Below are positions 55,578 through 64,000 of a DNA stretch of 64,000 bases, piece by piece; the first letter of the stretch is position 1; every line of letters starts with the position of its first letter. The DNA comes from Nitrospira sp. (GTDB taxonomy: Bacteria; Nitrospirota; Nitrospiria; Nitrospirales; Nitrospiraceae). Made by a program: the position numbers and the translations under genes. The stretch spans positions 434,001-498,000 of the forward strand of contig JARFXP010000002.1 in assembly GCA_029194675.1 (NCBI GenBank), in the 5' to 3' direction. The notes beneath the pieces were generated by a model, which saw only the letters and a program-made list of their open reading frames with translations, had not been told where the DNA came from and did no database searches.

Positions 55578-56233
55578 GTGTGCTACGAACGCAACCATCT
55601 GTGTAAAGATGGAAGCGATGCTTCACTCATGATGAGGGTAGGTCTCTCGAGGTCGGCGTACAGGCGCAGACTTTACACCACCGTAAGCGGCGGGGATCAA
55701 GAGTCACCGTCGTGAACGTTGTCGAAAAAGCGGTGGCAACTCCGTCAGATACGATTCAAGAAGACGAACGCACGTGAACCGCTGATGACGTGTCGAAAGA
55801 CCCCACGCGACGTCGAAACCGGGACAAAAACTCTACCCGCGAAGCAGGCGGAGGACGACCTGTCTACCGCTCCACTGGTGTTCGGCATGAAGGCGGCGTG
55901 ATCGTGATGCAGGCGTGGGTGAGGAACGTAGAAACCTGTCGTCCCGATGCAAAGGGAGCCGCGCAAGCCGGCAGCCCCCGCAAGCGCCAGGCTACCGAGG
56001 CGGGGCACAGGGGCGGAGCCGCTCATGGTAGGGCCGAACGTTCTGTAACGGAACCGGACCGAAGGGGCGGCGTTGGCTGAGGTTATCAGGCGGGCAACTC
56101 GCAAGAGGAGGACCGGCATGGATAATGCTAAATCGGTTGGGGTGACCGGTTGGACGATAGGAGCCGGATGAATCGAGAGGTTCACGTCCGGTTCTGGGAG
56201 GGCGGGGAGTGAAATTCTCCCGCGCTACTCAAC
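55578..56233 (+). ncRNA. Group II intron without an encoded reverse transcriptase
   Basis: The 3' part has an unmistakable domain V at 56161-56194 followed by a domain VI stem (56195-56229, GGGAG...CTCCC). The 5' end is set at GTGTG (55578), fitting the GUGYG rule. Structured DNA with self-complementary stretches fills the interval. No reverse-transcriptase reading frame lies in it, so the intron is either naturally ORF-less or has lost its protein. It lies 32 bases after the IS30 end. The 5' boundary is tentative. Confidence 0.7.
56161..56194 (+). ncRNA. Group II intron domain V
   Basis: 34 bases, GAGCCGGATGAATCGAGAGG then TTCACGTCCGGTTC: two stems closed by a GAGA tetraloop and separated by the CG bulge, exactly the domain V plan. 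Confidence 0.85.
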
Positions 56234-56507
56234 TTAACGCTCTTGTCAGCGTCGGTTGACTCGCGGTCTTGATGCCTAAAAATGACCCCGATCCCTTTCG
56301 GACGTCCCTCAAGACCGAAGGTACCGGTGGATAGCTTCCGACAGGTGGATGCCAGTTTTAAAGGCTAGCGACCCGGGGCTCGTGGTTTGTGCTTGTGGGC
56401 CAACCGAAGGTAGCCTATTTCCTGCTCGATTCGGAGCTCATTCGGCTCAAGAGACTCTTCCGCCTGTATCGGACATAAACATTTGCGAGGAGGGCCAGAC
56501 CGACAAC
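56234..56507. other. Gap after the group II intron
   Basis: No gene is recognised. It contains AATGACCCCGATCCC (56281), similar in style to TGACCCC sequences at IS junctions elsewhere in the window. Confidence 0.35.
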
Positions 56508-57923
56508 CTAGGCAGCTTTGGCAGTTCGAATCTTCGCTGCCTGTCCAAGAATATCGAGTGCAGCGATACGGTAGGCTTCGGCATAGGTCGGAAAGTTGAA
56601 GACATTGTCGATAAACGATTCGATCGTTGCGCCGCTCTGAAGGGCTAATTGCCCCAGGTGTACCAGTTCCGTGGCGGAATCTCCGACGACTTGTACCCCG
56701 AGTAGCCGTTCACCTGCTGGATCAGCCACCATTTTAAGGAGACCGTGGCCGGCACCTGATATCTGGGCGCGGGCGATCTCCTCAAACTTCGCTCGTCCGA
56801 TCAACGGATCTCGATAACGCTCCCGGGCGCCCACCTCGTCAAGGCCGATACTGGCCATTTCCGGGATCGTATAGATGCCTAAGGGGATGGTTGAGGCTGC
56901 ATCACCGATCGGGAGGTTGAGGGCGTGGCGGACGGCGCGTCGGCCGTGCTCCATGGCTTTAGACGCCAATGCCGGCGCACCGACCATGTCACCGACGGCA
57001 TAGATGTGGGGAACATTTGTCTGGCAGTATTGATTCACAGGAATCACGCCTTTATCAGAAACCATGATCCCCGCAGCGGAGAGATTCAGGTCTTCGACGT
57101 TGGCCTGCCGACCCAGCGCGACCAGCATCTTCTCAGTATTGACCGTCGTTCCATCGCTCAGTTTCGTGGCGACGTGCGCCACCTCGTTCCATCGCACCTG
57201 CTCGATATGCTGTCCGCCGAGATAATGACCTCCCTGCTGTTCAAAGCCTTTGATGAACTGTTCGACCAGTTCTCGATCCATAAATTGAAGCGGATAGGGA
57301 GCCCGATCGATCAACGTGACTTCTACACCCAGCAGCGCAAAGATAGAAGCATACTCGCAGCCGATCACACCACCTCCGATGACAGCCAGTGACCGTGGCA
57401 AGTAGATCATGGAAAGAAGCGAGTCGCTATCGAGGATGTGCTCATGGTCGACGGGGATCTCCTCGGGATTTCTCGGGCGCGAGCCTGTGGCGACCACGAT
57501 GGTATCGGCTGTGAATTGTTGTTGTGCTCCGTCCACGGTTTGCATCTCGACCGTGTGCTCACTGAGGAAACGCGCTCGTCCGTGAAACAGCGAGATACCG
57601 TTGCGCCGAATCTGACGGCTCATAAAGGAGTCGTGCGCTTGGACGACGTCTTCAAGCCGGCTCAAGAGTGTCGCAATTTGAGTGTCCGGCTTCAGGCTGA
57701 ATTGGAACGCTTCTCCTGCTCGTTTGAGCCGATCCAGATGGAGGGCGCTTTCCCGCAATGTCTTGCTCGGGATTGTTCCGCGATAGACACAGCTGCCACC
57801 GATGCCGCGCTCTCGCTCAATCAGGGCGACACGCTTCCCGCCTTTGGTACCCTGGACCGCGGCCTTCTGGCCGGCTGGGCCGGCTCCGATGACGATGATA
57901 TCGAACGCGACAGATGTGTTCAT
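56508..57923 (-). CDS. sthA: Soluble pyridine nucleotide transhydrogenase-like flavoprotein
   Basis: 471 residues, flavoprotein disulfide-reductase fold: FAD motif IGAGPAGQKAA, NAD motif VIGGGVIGCEYAS and C-terminal dimer domain. The redox-site segment reads GGSCVYRGTIPSK, with one Cys where dihydrolipoamide dehydrogenases have two (C-x4-C), as in SthA. It should exchange hydride between NADPH and NAD. The start overlaps the stop of the HDOD gene (ATGA), an unusual pairing. Assignment rests on the active site; another NAD(P)H oxidoreductase is possible. Confidence 0.85.
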   Translation of the reverse strand: MNTSVAFDIIVIGAGPAGQKAAVQGTKGGKRVALIERERGIGGSCVYRGTIPSKTLRESALHLDRLKRAGEAFQFSLKPDTQIATLLSRLEDVVQAHDSFMSRQIRRNGISLFHGRARFLSEHTVEMQTVDGAQQQFTADTIVVATGSRPRNPEEIPVDHEHILDSDSLLSMIYLPRSLAVIGGGVIGCEYASIFALLGVEVTLIDRAPYPLQFMDRELVEQFIKGFEQQGGHYLGGQHIEQVRWNEVAHVATKLSDGTTVNTEKMLVALGRQANVEDLNLSAAGIMVSDKGVIPVNQYCQTNVPHIYAVGDMVGAPALASKAMEHGRRAVRHALNLPIGDAASTIPLGIYTIPEMASIGLDEVGARERYRDPLIGRAKFEEIARAQISGAGHGLLKMVADPAGERLLGVQVVGDSATELVHLGQLALQSGATIESFIDNVFNFPTYAEAYRIAALDILGQAAKIRTAKAA

Positions 57924-58783
57924 AGATTTAACGCATTCACCACAGTCAGCACGTGGTCTTTCCTGGTCAGCAGCTGACCAATGTCATTCGGGTATAGATT
58001 GAGTTCTCCGAAGGCCGGATGTGCGCGGAGCGTCGCTTCCGGCATGTCCTCGGGCGCGAGGAGGTGACTCGCCAGTGTATCGGCGGCACAGGTGAGCAGG
58101 CACTCTTGACGGAATGAATCGGCATGGTCGTAATCTGCGTAATATTGGATGGCTGCCGCTACTTGCTTAGGCAAACTCCATTTATCTGCGATGAGGGCAC
58201 CGACGCGCGAATGATATCCATCGACCCACCTATGTAATACCGATTTCTCAAGCGCAACTCGTTGCGCTTGTGCCAGGGTCGTCACCGTTTGCAATACGAC
58301 GGGTTTTCCGATTTCGTGCAGCAGACCGCAAAGGTATGCGCTCTCGACGTTGACACGCCTCATGCGGGCGACTTCCTTCGCGAAGGCTCCGCTCGCCAGA
58401 GAGTGACGCCACAGTCGTTTCACATCGTCCTCATGTCCCGGCACTTTGAACGCGCCGGACTTCAATGAAGCCGTAAAGGCAATCTCAGACAACAAGGTAA
58501 TGCCCAGCATGGCCACCGCGTGCTGGAGAGAGACCACAGGGCTGCGAGGCATGTAGGCCGGTGAATTGGCGATCCGCATGACATGCGCAGCGAGTGCTTG
58601 ATCCTGGTGAATCAAAGATGAGAGCTTCGCCGCATCGGAGGCAGGATCCGCCGCCAGTGCCAGAACCTGGCTGGCTGCTTGTGGGAGCAGGGGAAGCTCA
58701 ACCTCTTCCGCCTCAATTTTCTGAATCAAGGCTTGTTCCAACCGTTCAACTGAGGTGGTTACCGATCCTATGTCAGAAGCCAT
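57920..58783 (-). CDS. HDOD-domain signalling protein
   Basis: 287 residues from the ATG at 58783 (GAGGAG 9 bases upstream); the frame is open to 58846. The HDOD core runs from LPLLPQAASQVLALAADPAS through HAVAMLGITLLSEIAF to AYLCGLLHEIGKPV and HSRVGALIADKW. This catalytically degenerate HD relative is common in signalling and stress regulation. It is coupled to sthA by a 4-base overlap. Confidence 0.9.
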   Translation of the reverse strand: MASDIGSVTTSVERLEQALIQKIEAEEVELPLLPQAASQVLALAADPASDAAKLSSLIHQDQALAAHVMRIANSPAYMPRSPVVSLQHAVAMLGITLLSEIAFTASLKSGAFKVPGHEDDVKRLWRHSLASGAFAKEVARMRRVNVESAYLCGLLHEIGKPVVLQTVTTLAQAQRVALEKSVLHRWVDGYHSRVGALIADKWSLPKQVAAAIQYYADYDHADSFRQECLLTCAADTLASHLLAPEDMPEATLRAHPAFGELNLYPNDIGQLLTRKDHVLTVVNALNL

Positions 58784-58982
58784 ATGGAAGTGCTCCTCGA
58801 ATTCGAGTCTATGGGTCACGACATTCCTTTTCGGCTGGTTCCCCATAAAGGTTGAGTGATCGTGACTTTAAAATCGTGACAGAATATACTCTGGCCTCCA
58901 TTATGAGAGAACCGTGAAGCGAGGTTGACCGGCGGAAGGGGCCGTATCAGTGGTGTTTGCGAGCCTTGTTCCTTGGTCAGGT

Positions 58983-59084
58983 ATGGCGGGTGAGTCTACG
59001 GCGAGCGCCGAAAAAGTCGCGAAGGAGGCTCTGAAAACGATCGAGAGCACCAAGGAATATACCACTCAACCAGTTCCTACGTGA
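58983..59084 (+). CDS. Possible very small ORF before the cupin gene
   Basis: 33 residues (MAGESTASAEKVAKEALKTI...) ending 18 bases before the cupin ATG. The amphipathic helix resembles apolipoprotein-like repeats. GTG at 58953 could extend it. No ribosome site stands out; it may be chance. Confidence 0.25.
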   Translation: MAGESTASAEKVAKEALKTIESTKEYTTQPVPT

Positions 59085-59102
59085 CGAGACAGGGGAGTAT
59101 CC

Positions 59103-59426
59103 ATGATGAAGGTTGTGACACTTGCCGAGTTCAAACAGTTCACCTGCGACAAGATGAAAAAGAACAATCTGTTTCAAACAGAGCGTTTCTTCTGCGACAT
59201 CTATTGTTTTGAGCCGGGCCAAGAACAAAAGGGCCATGTCCATGGCGACCAGGATAAGGTATATATCGTCCTAGAGGGACAAGGAACATTTCAGGTCGGT
59301 ACCGACCAACGAATGCTTGAAGCAGGGCAAGGGACTGTGGCCCCAGCCGGTGAGGAGCATGGTGTAAAGAACCATGCGAGCAACCGGCTCATAGTGTTGG
59401 TCTTTGTCGCACCCAATCCAGCCTAG
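59103..59426 (+). CDS. Single-domain cupin protein
   Basis: 107 residues. The cupin motifs are visible: motif 1 GQEQKGHVHGDQDKVYIVLEG with His ligands (GHVHG) and motif 2 PAGEEHGVKNH. A metal ion is likely bound. Function unknown. GGGAG precedes the ATG. A strong terminator follows at 59456. Confidence 0.88.
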   Translation: MMKVVTLAEFKQFTCDKMKKNNLFQTERFFCDIYCFEPGQEQKGHVHGDQDKVYIVLEGQGTFQVGTDQRMLEAGQGTVAPAGEEHGVKNHASNRLIVLVFVAPNPA

Positions 59427-59455
59427 AGTCCAACCAGAGCAGCAGTGCTAATAAA

Positions 59456-59492
59456 CGAGGGGGGAGAGAGCATCATGCTCTCTCCCCCCTCG
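59456..59492. terminator. Bidirectional hairpin terminator
   Basis: 18-bp perfect stem (CGAGGGGGGAGAGAGCAT / ATGCTCTCTCCCCCCTCG) between the convergent cupin and cytochrome genes. On the minus strand TTTATTA follows. Confidence 0.85.
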
Positions 59493-59565
59493 CCGTGTTG
59501 CGCTTCTCTTAGTAGACAGGCTCGGTCAGTCTTTATGAGGCTTCAGTCACTCTCTGAACCTCATC

Positions 59566-60027
59566 TTAGGGTTTGTAACAGGAACGGTCGGCCGGCTTGC
59601 CTCCGTGCGAGAACTGGTTTTCATATGCCATCACTTGCCAGATCTGCTCTTCGGATATCAGGCCTTTATTGGCCTTCATCTTCGTCTTTGGGACACCTTC
59701 CGAGATACGCCAGAACCAGAACGCGTCTGAGAAGCGGCAGACGATATTCGGGTCACGAAAATCCCGTGCGCCCTTTTTCTTTGGTGTGCCGTCTGTCCCG
59801 TGACAACTGCTGCAGTTGACCTCGGTCTTGAACTCGCCTCGATAAATCTTCCCTCCCTCCTCAATGGCTTTTGGATCAGTCCATCCACCGGCCGGCATTT
59901 TTTTGTCGGCATACTCGGGTGGAGGTGAGGGCAATGGAGGCAGGTCTTCGGCGGAGGCCATGCCTCCTGAAAGTACAAGGGCACAGCCCACCATCAGCAC
60001 TGAGAGGCACACATTCCTTTTCGTCAT
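59566..60027 (-). CDS. Exported monohaem cytochrome c (paralogue of 15090)
   Basis: 153 residues from the ATG at 60027 (AGGAGG 5 bases upstream). Signal peptide to about residue 26. One haem site, CSSCH at 72-76. It shares layout with the cytochrome at 15090-15548, including a late segment of the form GVPKTKMKA...EEQIWQVMAYE (the other has GMPAL...EEAWMTIAYE). It is a small periplasmic electron carrier, probably belonging to nitrite or respiratory electron flow. Confidence 0.88.
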   Translation of the reverse strand: MTKRNVCLSVLMVGCALVLSGGMASAEDLPPLPSPPPEYADKKMPAGGWTDPKAIEEGGKIYRGEFKTEVNCSSCHGTDGTPKKKGARDFRDPNIVCRFSDAFWFWRISEGVPKTKMKANKGLISEEQIWQVMAYENQFSHGGKPADRSCYKP

Positions 60028-60127
60028 TCGCACCTCCTAATTGAATTGTAAATGGGTAGGGCACCTGTCTTGTTTGCTTGAGTCGGTCGCTCGGTCACAG
60101 TATGCAGCGTATTCTCAATGGGGTTGC

Positions 60128-60133
60128 ACTATA
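60128..60133 (-). promoter_or_regulatory. Candidate -10 box for cytochrome c gene
   Basis: On the minus strand GGTATAGTGC contains TATAGT, about 100 bases before the ATG at 60027. The -35 region is T-rich but has no good match. Confidence 0.3.
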
Positions 60134-60306
60134 CCATATTTTCGCTCGGAAAAAACGACAACAACCAGGTGCATCATGAAATCAGATCACATGACCGCAT
60201 GGCATCGACGCCCGACCCCAAGGAATATTTCGTACAGTGACCCTGTCTTGGCCCGTCGGATGATCTGAGGCGGACGGTTTTCGTTCAGACGGTTCGACGA
60301 TTGCTC

Positions 60307-62178
60307 TTATTGTTCACGGATGACTTGTTTGGTTGCCTCAACAATGGAGCGCACCCCAATTCCATAGTGGTCGACGAGTTCTTCTGGTTTTCCACTATGC
60401 GGAATTTCACGAACAGCGAGTTTGTAGACTTTCATGCCTTCCGTTGCAACAGCGCTGAGCACGGCATCGCCAAGACCTCCGTGGGCGTAGTGATCTTCAA
60501 CCGTGAGGATTCGACGCTGAGTCGCCCGACCACTCTCTACCAAGCTATTTCTATCGATGGGGACGATGCTGTAGAGATCGATCACGCGAACGGCAATGCC
60601 CGATGACTTCAGTTGGTCATGGGCTTTCAAGGCTTCACACAGCGTCACTCCCGCGGCCACGATTGTGAGCACATCCGATGCACTCTGCCGAAGGATTTTG
60701 CTGCCGCCGATGCGGAACCGTTCTTCTGGTCCGTAGAGGACCGGAGTCTTTGGTCTTCCAGCACGTATATAGACCATTCCCTTATGCTTCGCAGCTTCCT
60801 CGATTAATCGATAGGTTGAGTTGCCGTCTGAAGGATAGAGCACCGTCACGTTCGGTTGTGCCGCCATCATTGCGATGTCTTCCAATCCCATTTGCGACGG
60901 CCCATCCTCGCCGATGCTCACACCGACATGGGTCCCGACGAGCTTGATATTCGACCCGCTGACCGCGGCCATACGGATGAAGTCGTAGGCGCGACTGAAG
61001 AAACAGGCGAAGGTCGCTGCGAACGGGATTTTGCCGCAGGCAGCCAGACCTGCGGCGGCACCCACCATATTTTGCTCGGCGATGAAACTCTCAAAGAACC
61101 GATGGGCAAACTTCTTGCCGAATTTGTCGGTATACGTGGAATTCTTTACGTCTGCGTCTAGCGCGACGATGGAAGGGTTCACGGTCCCCAAGGCTTCCAA
61201 TGCCACACCGAAGGCTTCACGCGTCGCGACAGAGTCACCGATTTTATAAGGCGCGGAAGGCATCGGGCCGATGGCTGCGGGAGCGGTGCTGGGAGCCGAT
61301 GGTTTTGGGATCTGAATCACGACGCCGTTCGGGCTCAATTGCTTCGTGAGCTCGTCAAGGACCTTCTCTGTCTCCTCACCTTTTTTAAGTGGTTTGCCGT
61401 GCCAGTCTGCCTTGTTCTCGATGAACGAAATACCTTTGCCTTTGTATGTGCGGGCCAGCAACACGGTCGGTTGTCCTTTGGTGCGGGCAGCCTCATCGAA
61501 AGCCCTGAGGATTGCTGTGAAATCATGACCGTCGATGACGATTGCATGCCAACCGAATCCAGCCCACCGGGAACGGTACGCATCCATGTCATGTTGCAGC
61601 ATGGTCGGATCACTCTGCCCCAGTCGGTTCACATCAACAATAGCGCACAAATTATCCAAACCATATTGGCGGCCGATTTCAGCAGCTTCCCAGACCGATC
61701 CTTCGACCGATTCGCCATCCCCCATCAACACGTAGGTTCGGTAATCGAGCCTGTCCACGAACTTTGCATTCAATGCGATGCCGATCCCGACGGGAAGCCC
61801 TTGTCCCAGTGAACCAGTCGCCATATCGACGAAGGGCAAGCGAGGAGTTGGATGTCCTTCAAGGTCGGACGTCAAGGTGCGCAATTTTAAGAGGTCACTT
61901 TGAGGAAAGAGGCCCGCTTCCGCCCACGCTGCGTAGAGCAGCGGAGCCGCATGTCCTTTTGACAGGATAAAACGGTCGCTGTTAGGCGTCTTTGGATTAT
62001 GGGGATCGTAACGCATGACGGAAAAAAATAATGCGGCGACGATGTCGGCGGCGGAGGCGCAGCTCGATGGATGGCCGCTCCCTGCCTCGCTGGTCGCCCG
62101 CACACTGTTGATACGGAGTTGGGTGGCCTTGTTGTGTAAGGTGCTGAGTAACTCAGACGAGGTCGCTAAACTAGCCAT
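60307..62178 (-). CDS. tkt: Transketolase
   Basis: 623 residues, a complete single-chain enzyme. It moves two-carbon units in the pentose phosphate or reductive carbon pathways, using thiamine diphosphate. The cofactor site is visible: GDGESVEGSVWEAAEIG, then DVNRLGQSDP, and the pyrimidine half with FFESFIAEQNMVGAAAGLA. The C-terminal domain is present (VTVAAGVTLCEALKAH-like VAAGVTLCEAL). No partner gene lies close. Confidence 0.95.
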   Translation of the reverse strand: MASLATSSELLSTLHNKATQLRINSVRATSEAGSGHPSSCASAADIVAALFFSVMRYDPHNPKTPNSDRFILSKGHAAPLLYAAWAEAGLFPQSDLLKLRTLTSDLEGHPTPRLPFVDMATGSLGQGLPVGIGIALNAKFVDRLDYRTYVLMGDGESVEGSVWEAAEIGRQYGLDNLCAIVDVNRLGQSDPTMLQHDMDAYRSRWAGFGWHAIVIDGHDFTAILRAFDEAARTKGQPTVLLARTYKGKGISFIENKADWHGKPLKKGEETEKVLDELTKQLSPNGVVIQIPKPSAPSTAPAAIGPMPSAPYKIGDSVATREAFGVALEALGTVNPSIVALDADVKNSTYTDKFGKKFAHRFFESFIAEQNMVGAAAGLAACGKIPFAATFACFFSRAYDFIRMAAVSGSNIKLVGTHVGVSIGEDGPSQMGLEDIAMMAAQPNVTVLYPSDGNSTYRLIEEAAKHKGMVYIRAGRPKTPVLYGPEERFRIGGSKILRQSASDVLTIVAAGVTLCEALKAHDQLKSSGIAVRVIDLYSIVPIDRNSLVESGRATQRRILTVEDHYAHGGLGDAVLSAVATEGMKVYKLAVREIPHSGKPEELVDHYGIGVRSIVEATKQVIREQ

Positions 62179-62307
62179 AGGATATCCTTTCGGGAGTAGG
62201 GATCGATTGAGATAAAAGGCGTGTAGTTCTGATTGTATACTCTCGGCAGTAGGCTGATCGAAGTTGAGGCTAACAAATCGGCCGGGTAGAGGTCAATGAA
62301 GAGATGA

Positions 62308-62333
62308 GCTCCCCTGGAGAGAACCAGGGGAGC
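62308..62333 (-). terminator. Stem-loop after the FN3 lipoprotein gene
   Basis: Perfect 10-bp arms GCTCCCCTGG / CCAGGGGAGC with a 6-base loop, 35 bases after the stop at 62369. Terminator likely, though the T-run is poor. Confidence 0.6.
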
Positions 62334-62368
62334 CCTGAAGCTATAGTGATGATCGACCGGCGGGTTGC

Positions 62369-63079
62369 TTAGCTTTGAGCGGCGGGCGTGACTACCAGTA
62401 CCTCATTCGAACAGGAACTAGAACTTTCCGATTCGCCCACTTCGCCCCCATAGGCACTGATTGCAAAGAAATAGGGTGTGTTCGGCTCGAGCCCGGTAAT
62501 GATGGCCGGCGGGGCCTCGACCGATTGGCTTTCCTCATAGGAACATGAGCCCGGTTCTCCGGATGATTGTTTTCCGTAATGAACAGAGTAACCAGCCACA
62601 TTGGAATCAGGGTAAGCTTCCCAGGTCAATCGTGCGGTCGCGCCGGTCCGAGTGGCGGTCAGCGAGATGGTCGGGTCTTCCTCTCCCTCGGCAGGTTCCA
62701 CTTCGGCTTCAGGGGCAGAATCTTCGGCCGCATTCGCGGCCGCATGTGCGGTCTCGTGTTCTGCGGTCGCCTGTTCTTCGGCCGTGTGTTCTGCGTCCGC
62801 ATGTTCTGCGTCCGCATGTGCGGTCGCGTGTTCTGTTGATGTTGCTGCCGGGTCGTCCTCTGCAGGAGATCCCGTTGTAGCAGGGTTAGAGTCCGACTGC
62901 GTCCCTTCACCCGAATGGGCGTCGGATGGTGTGGAGAGAGACGAAATAGTCGGTCCCCCTTGTCCGTCTGCACCACATCCAGCTAGTGGTAGGGCGATGA
63001 GGCCTAAAACTATGACCTGGGCGATCGCAATCGTGAAATTTCGATGGGCGAGGCCAAGCGAAATCGCGTTTCTCAGCAT
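62369..63079 (-). CDS. Lipoprotein with His/Ala/Glu repeats and a fibronectin III domain
   Basis: 236 residues from the ATG at 63079 (GGGAG upstream). The lipobox LAGC gives Cys 35. Residues 65-125 form a low-complexity stretch of short units (ATAHADAEHADAEHTAEEQA). The fibronectin III domain (about 135-230) shows ARLTWEAYPDSNVAGYSVHYG and GLEPNTPYFFAISAYGG. It is an outer-membrane or surface protein. The His-rich linker might bind metal; inference. Confidence 0.8.
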   Translation of the reverse strand: MLRNAISLGLAHRNFTIAIAQVIVLGLIALPLAGCGADGQGGPTISSLSTPSDAHSGEGTQSDSNPATTGSPAEDDPAATSTEHATAHADAEHADAEHTAEEQATAEHETAHAAANAAEDSAPEAEVEPAEGEEDPTISLTATRTGATARLTWEAYPDSNVAGYSVHYGKQSSGEPGSCSYEESQSVEAPPAIITGLEPNTPYFFAISAYGGEVGESESSSSCSNEVLVVTPAAQS

Positions 63080-63336
63080 AAGAAACTCCCTCAGAATTAG
63101 GTGAATATTGTGTATGAAGCAACGACAGTTCCAGTGCCAAAGCAAGGGTTATGCCCAGGTGCCAATAAAAAAAGGTATTACGATTCAGTATGTTGTAAAT
63201 TTGTCGGACGGACCAAGATGCTGAGTGTGAAGGGATCAGCCTTCAAGTACTGCCGATAGCCAGCGAGGTTGTGATGAGGCCGCACCGTAGGATTGGCCAA
63301 GTCACGACCATTGTGATGATTGATCAACGGAAGGGA

Positions 63337-64000
63337 TTACGAAGTGATTCGTTGAGGATCTTCTCGATCTCTAAAAAATCGAAACAGCAGATAGCCGTTT
63401 ATAAGAACCACGATGGATAAAATACTGTAGGTTGTGATGGGTGTGGCCAGATCGAGTTCTACCAGCACGCGAGACAAGCCGAATCCGACTACTAATCCAT
63501 CGAATGCCATACAAATGCGTCTGAACGTTTCAGGATCCATCAATCGGATGAGGTAGGTTCCGAGTGGAATACCAACGATGACGCTCGGAACGATGTAGGG
63601 GATAATATCCATACTGCCGACACTGTAGAAGCCGATGAATCCATAAGCAATCGCCGTGAGAGAGGACTCAGCGACACGGATGACTCCCAAGGCTGCCCGG
63701 AAATCTTGTTTGGCATACCCCTGATTGTTGAAGAGCAAGGCAAGAGGGGGCCCGGAAATGGTTGTGACCGAATAGAGTGTCCCGATTCCAATTCCAAACG
63801 GGACGGCAATAGCCTTTTCAGCTTGAATGGGTTTTCGGATGCCGGCAGCTTGAAGGAGGATCAACGGTAATAAACAGAAATAGGTGACGAATTTGATCCA
63901 TGCCGGCTGAACCAGAAAGAGAATGTAACTGCCGATCCCGATTCCAACGGCCAGCCCAATCAGAATAGGGGCTACACGCCACCAGATATTCGGGATACTC
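63337..64000 (-). CDS. TauE/SafE-family membrane transporter, N-terminus beyond window
   Basis: At least 221 residues, open to the right edge. Several hydrophobic helices are visible (ILIGLAVGIGIGSYILFLV, FGIGIGTLYSVTTISGPPLALLFNNQG, YIVPSVIVGIPLGTYLI). The TSGPPL-like element TISGPPLALLF is typical of TauE/SafE permeases, which export sulfite or other organo-acid anions. Substrate unknown. Confidence 0.85.
   Translation of the reverse strand, partial: SIPNIWWRVAPILIGLAVGIGIGSYILFLVQPAWIKFVTYFCLLPLILLQAAGIRKPIQAEKAIAVPFGIGIGTLYSVTTISGPPLALLFNNQGYAKQDFRAALGVIRVAESSLTAIAYGFIGFYSVGSMDIIPYIVPSVIVGIPLGTYLIRLMDPETFRRICMAFDGLVVGFGLSRVLVELDLATPITTYSILSIVVLINGYLLFRFFRDREDPQRITS

Noticed and set aside
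56508..57923. Dihydrolipoamide dehydrogenase
   Set aside because: The second Cys of the redox disulfide is replaced by Thr (GGSCVYRGT), which fits SthA instead.

Overview
The window reads as a chromosomal segment of a Nitrospira-like bacterium (phylum Nitrospirota). This is inferred from gene content and style: a copper nitrite reductase beside an exported truncated haemoglobin and small c-type cytochromes, several sigma-54 activators, paired DUF507 genes, PutA, archease-RtcB, and moderately GC-rich DNA. There is no rRNA, tRNA or other taxonomic marker to confirm it.

Region 1 (1-9.9 kb) holds signalling and housekeeping genes: a receiver protein cut by the window edge, a histidine kinase with an NtrC-type regulator, an exported copper-monooxygenase-like protein, an exported NTF2-fold protein, a PP2C phosphatase, a cyclophilin-like protein, two DUF507 proteins, a TPR lipoprotein and a BCP peroxiredoxin. 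Region 2 (10-18.6 kb) has a large TIR-transmembrane-WD40 protein, a sigma-54 activator with a degenerate receiver domain, and a nitrite/NO block (cytochrome c, exported truncated haemoglobin, NirK) with a plausible -24/-12 promoter in front of nirK; queG follows. Region 3 (19-23 kb) carries a DGQHR-domain protein, an SRPBCC protein, thiE, bioD and an SDR.

Region 4 (22.9-27.4 kb) is an accessory island: hicBA sits between two copies of a 136-bp piece of the SDR gene, followed by a vapB with a 5'-deleted vapC, a TIR-transmembrane protein, and a nucleotidyltransferase (AbiEii-like) with an overlapping small partner. Region 5 (27.7-35.2 kb) returns to core functions (putA, an Mrp/NBP35 ATPase, Rieske ferredoxin, lipA) and ends in a RelE/ParE-type toxin-antitoxin pair. 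Region 6 (35.4-42.9 kb) is a second accessory zone. It contains a decayed AbiEii pair, an IS inserted in another IS that in turn reaches the 3' end of a patatin-like lipoprotein gene, an IS3 remnant, and a decayed higBA flanked by two copies of a nucleotidyltransferase fragment with a truncated HEPN gene.

Region 7 (42.9-64 kb) contains a methyltransferase, phosphoglucomutase, a giant AsmA-like protein, an M24 peptidase-archease-rtcB operon, a two-haem cytochrome fused to five 44-residue repeats, an intact IS30-family element beside a perfect 38-bp palindrome, an apparently ORF-less group II intron, an SthA-like flavoprotein with an HDOD protein, a cupin, another cytochrome c, transketolase, a fibronectin-III lipoprotein and a partial TauE/SafE transporter. 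I saw no CRISPR array, tRNA or rRNA. Toxin-antitoxin and TIR genes are unusually dense, and many of these modules are broken, which suggests repeated gain and decay at two hot spots.
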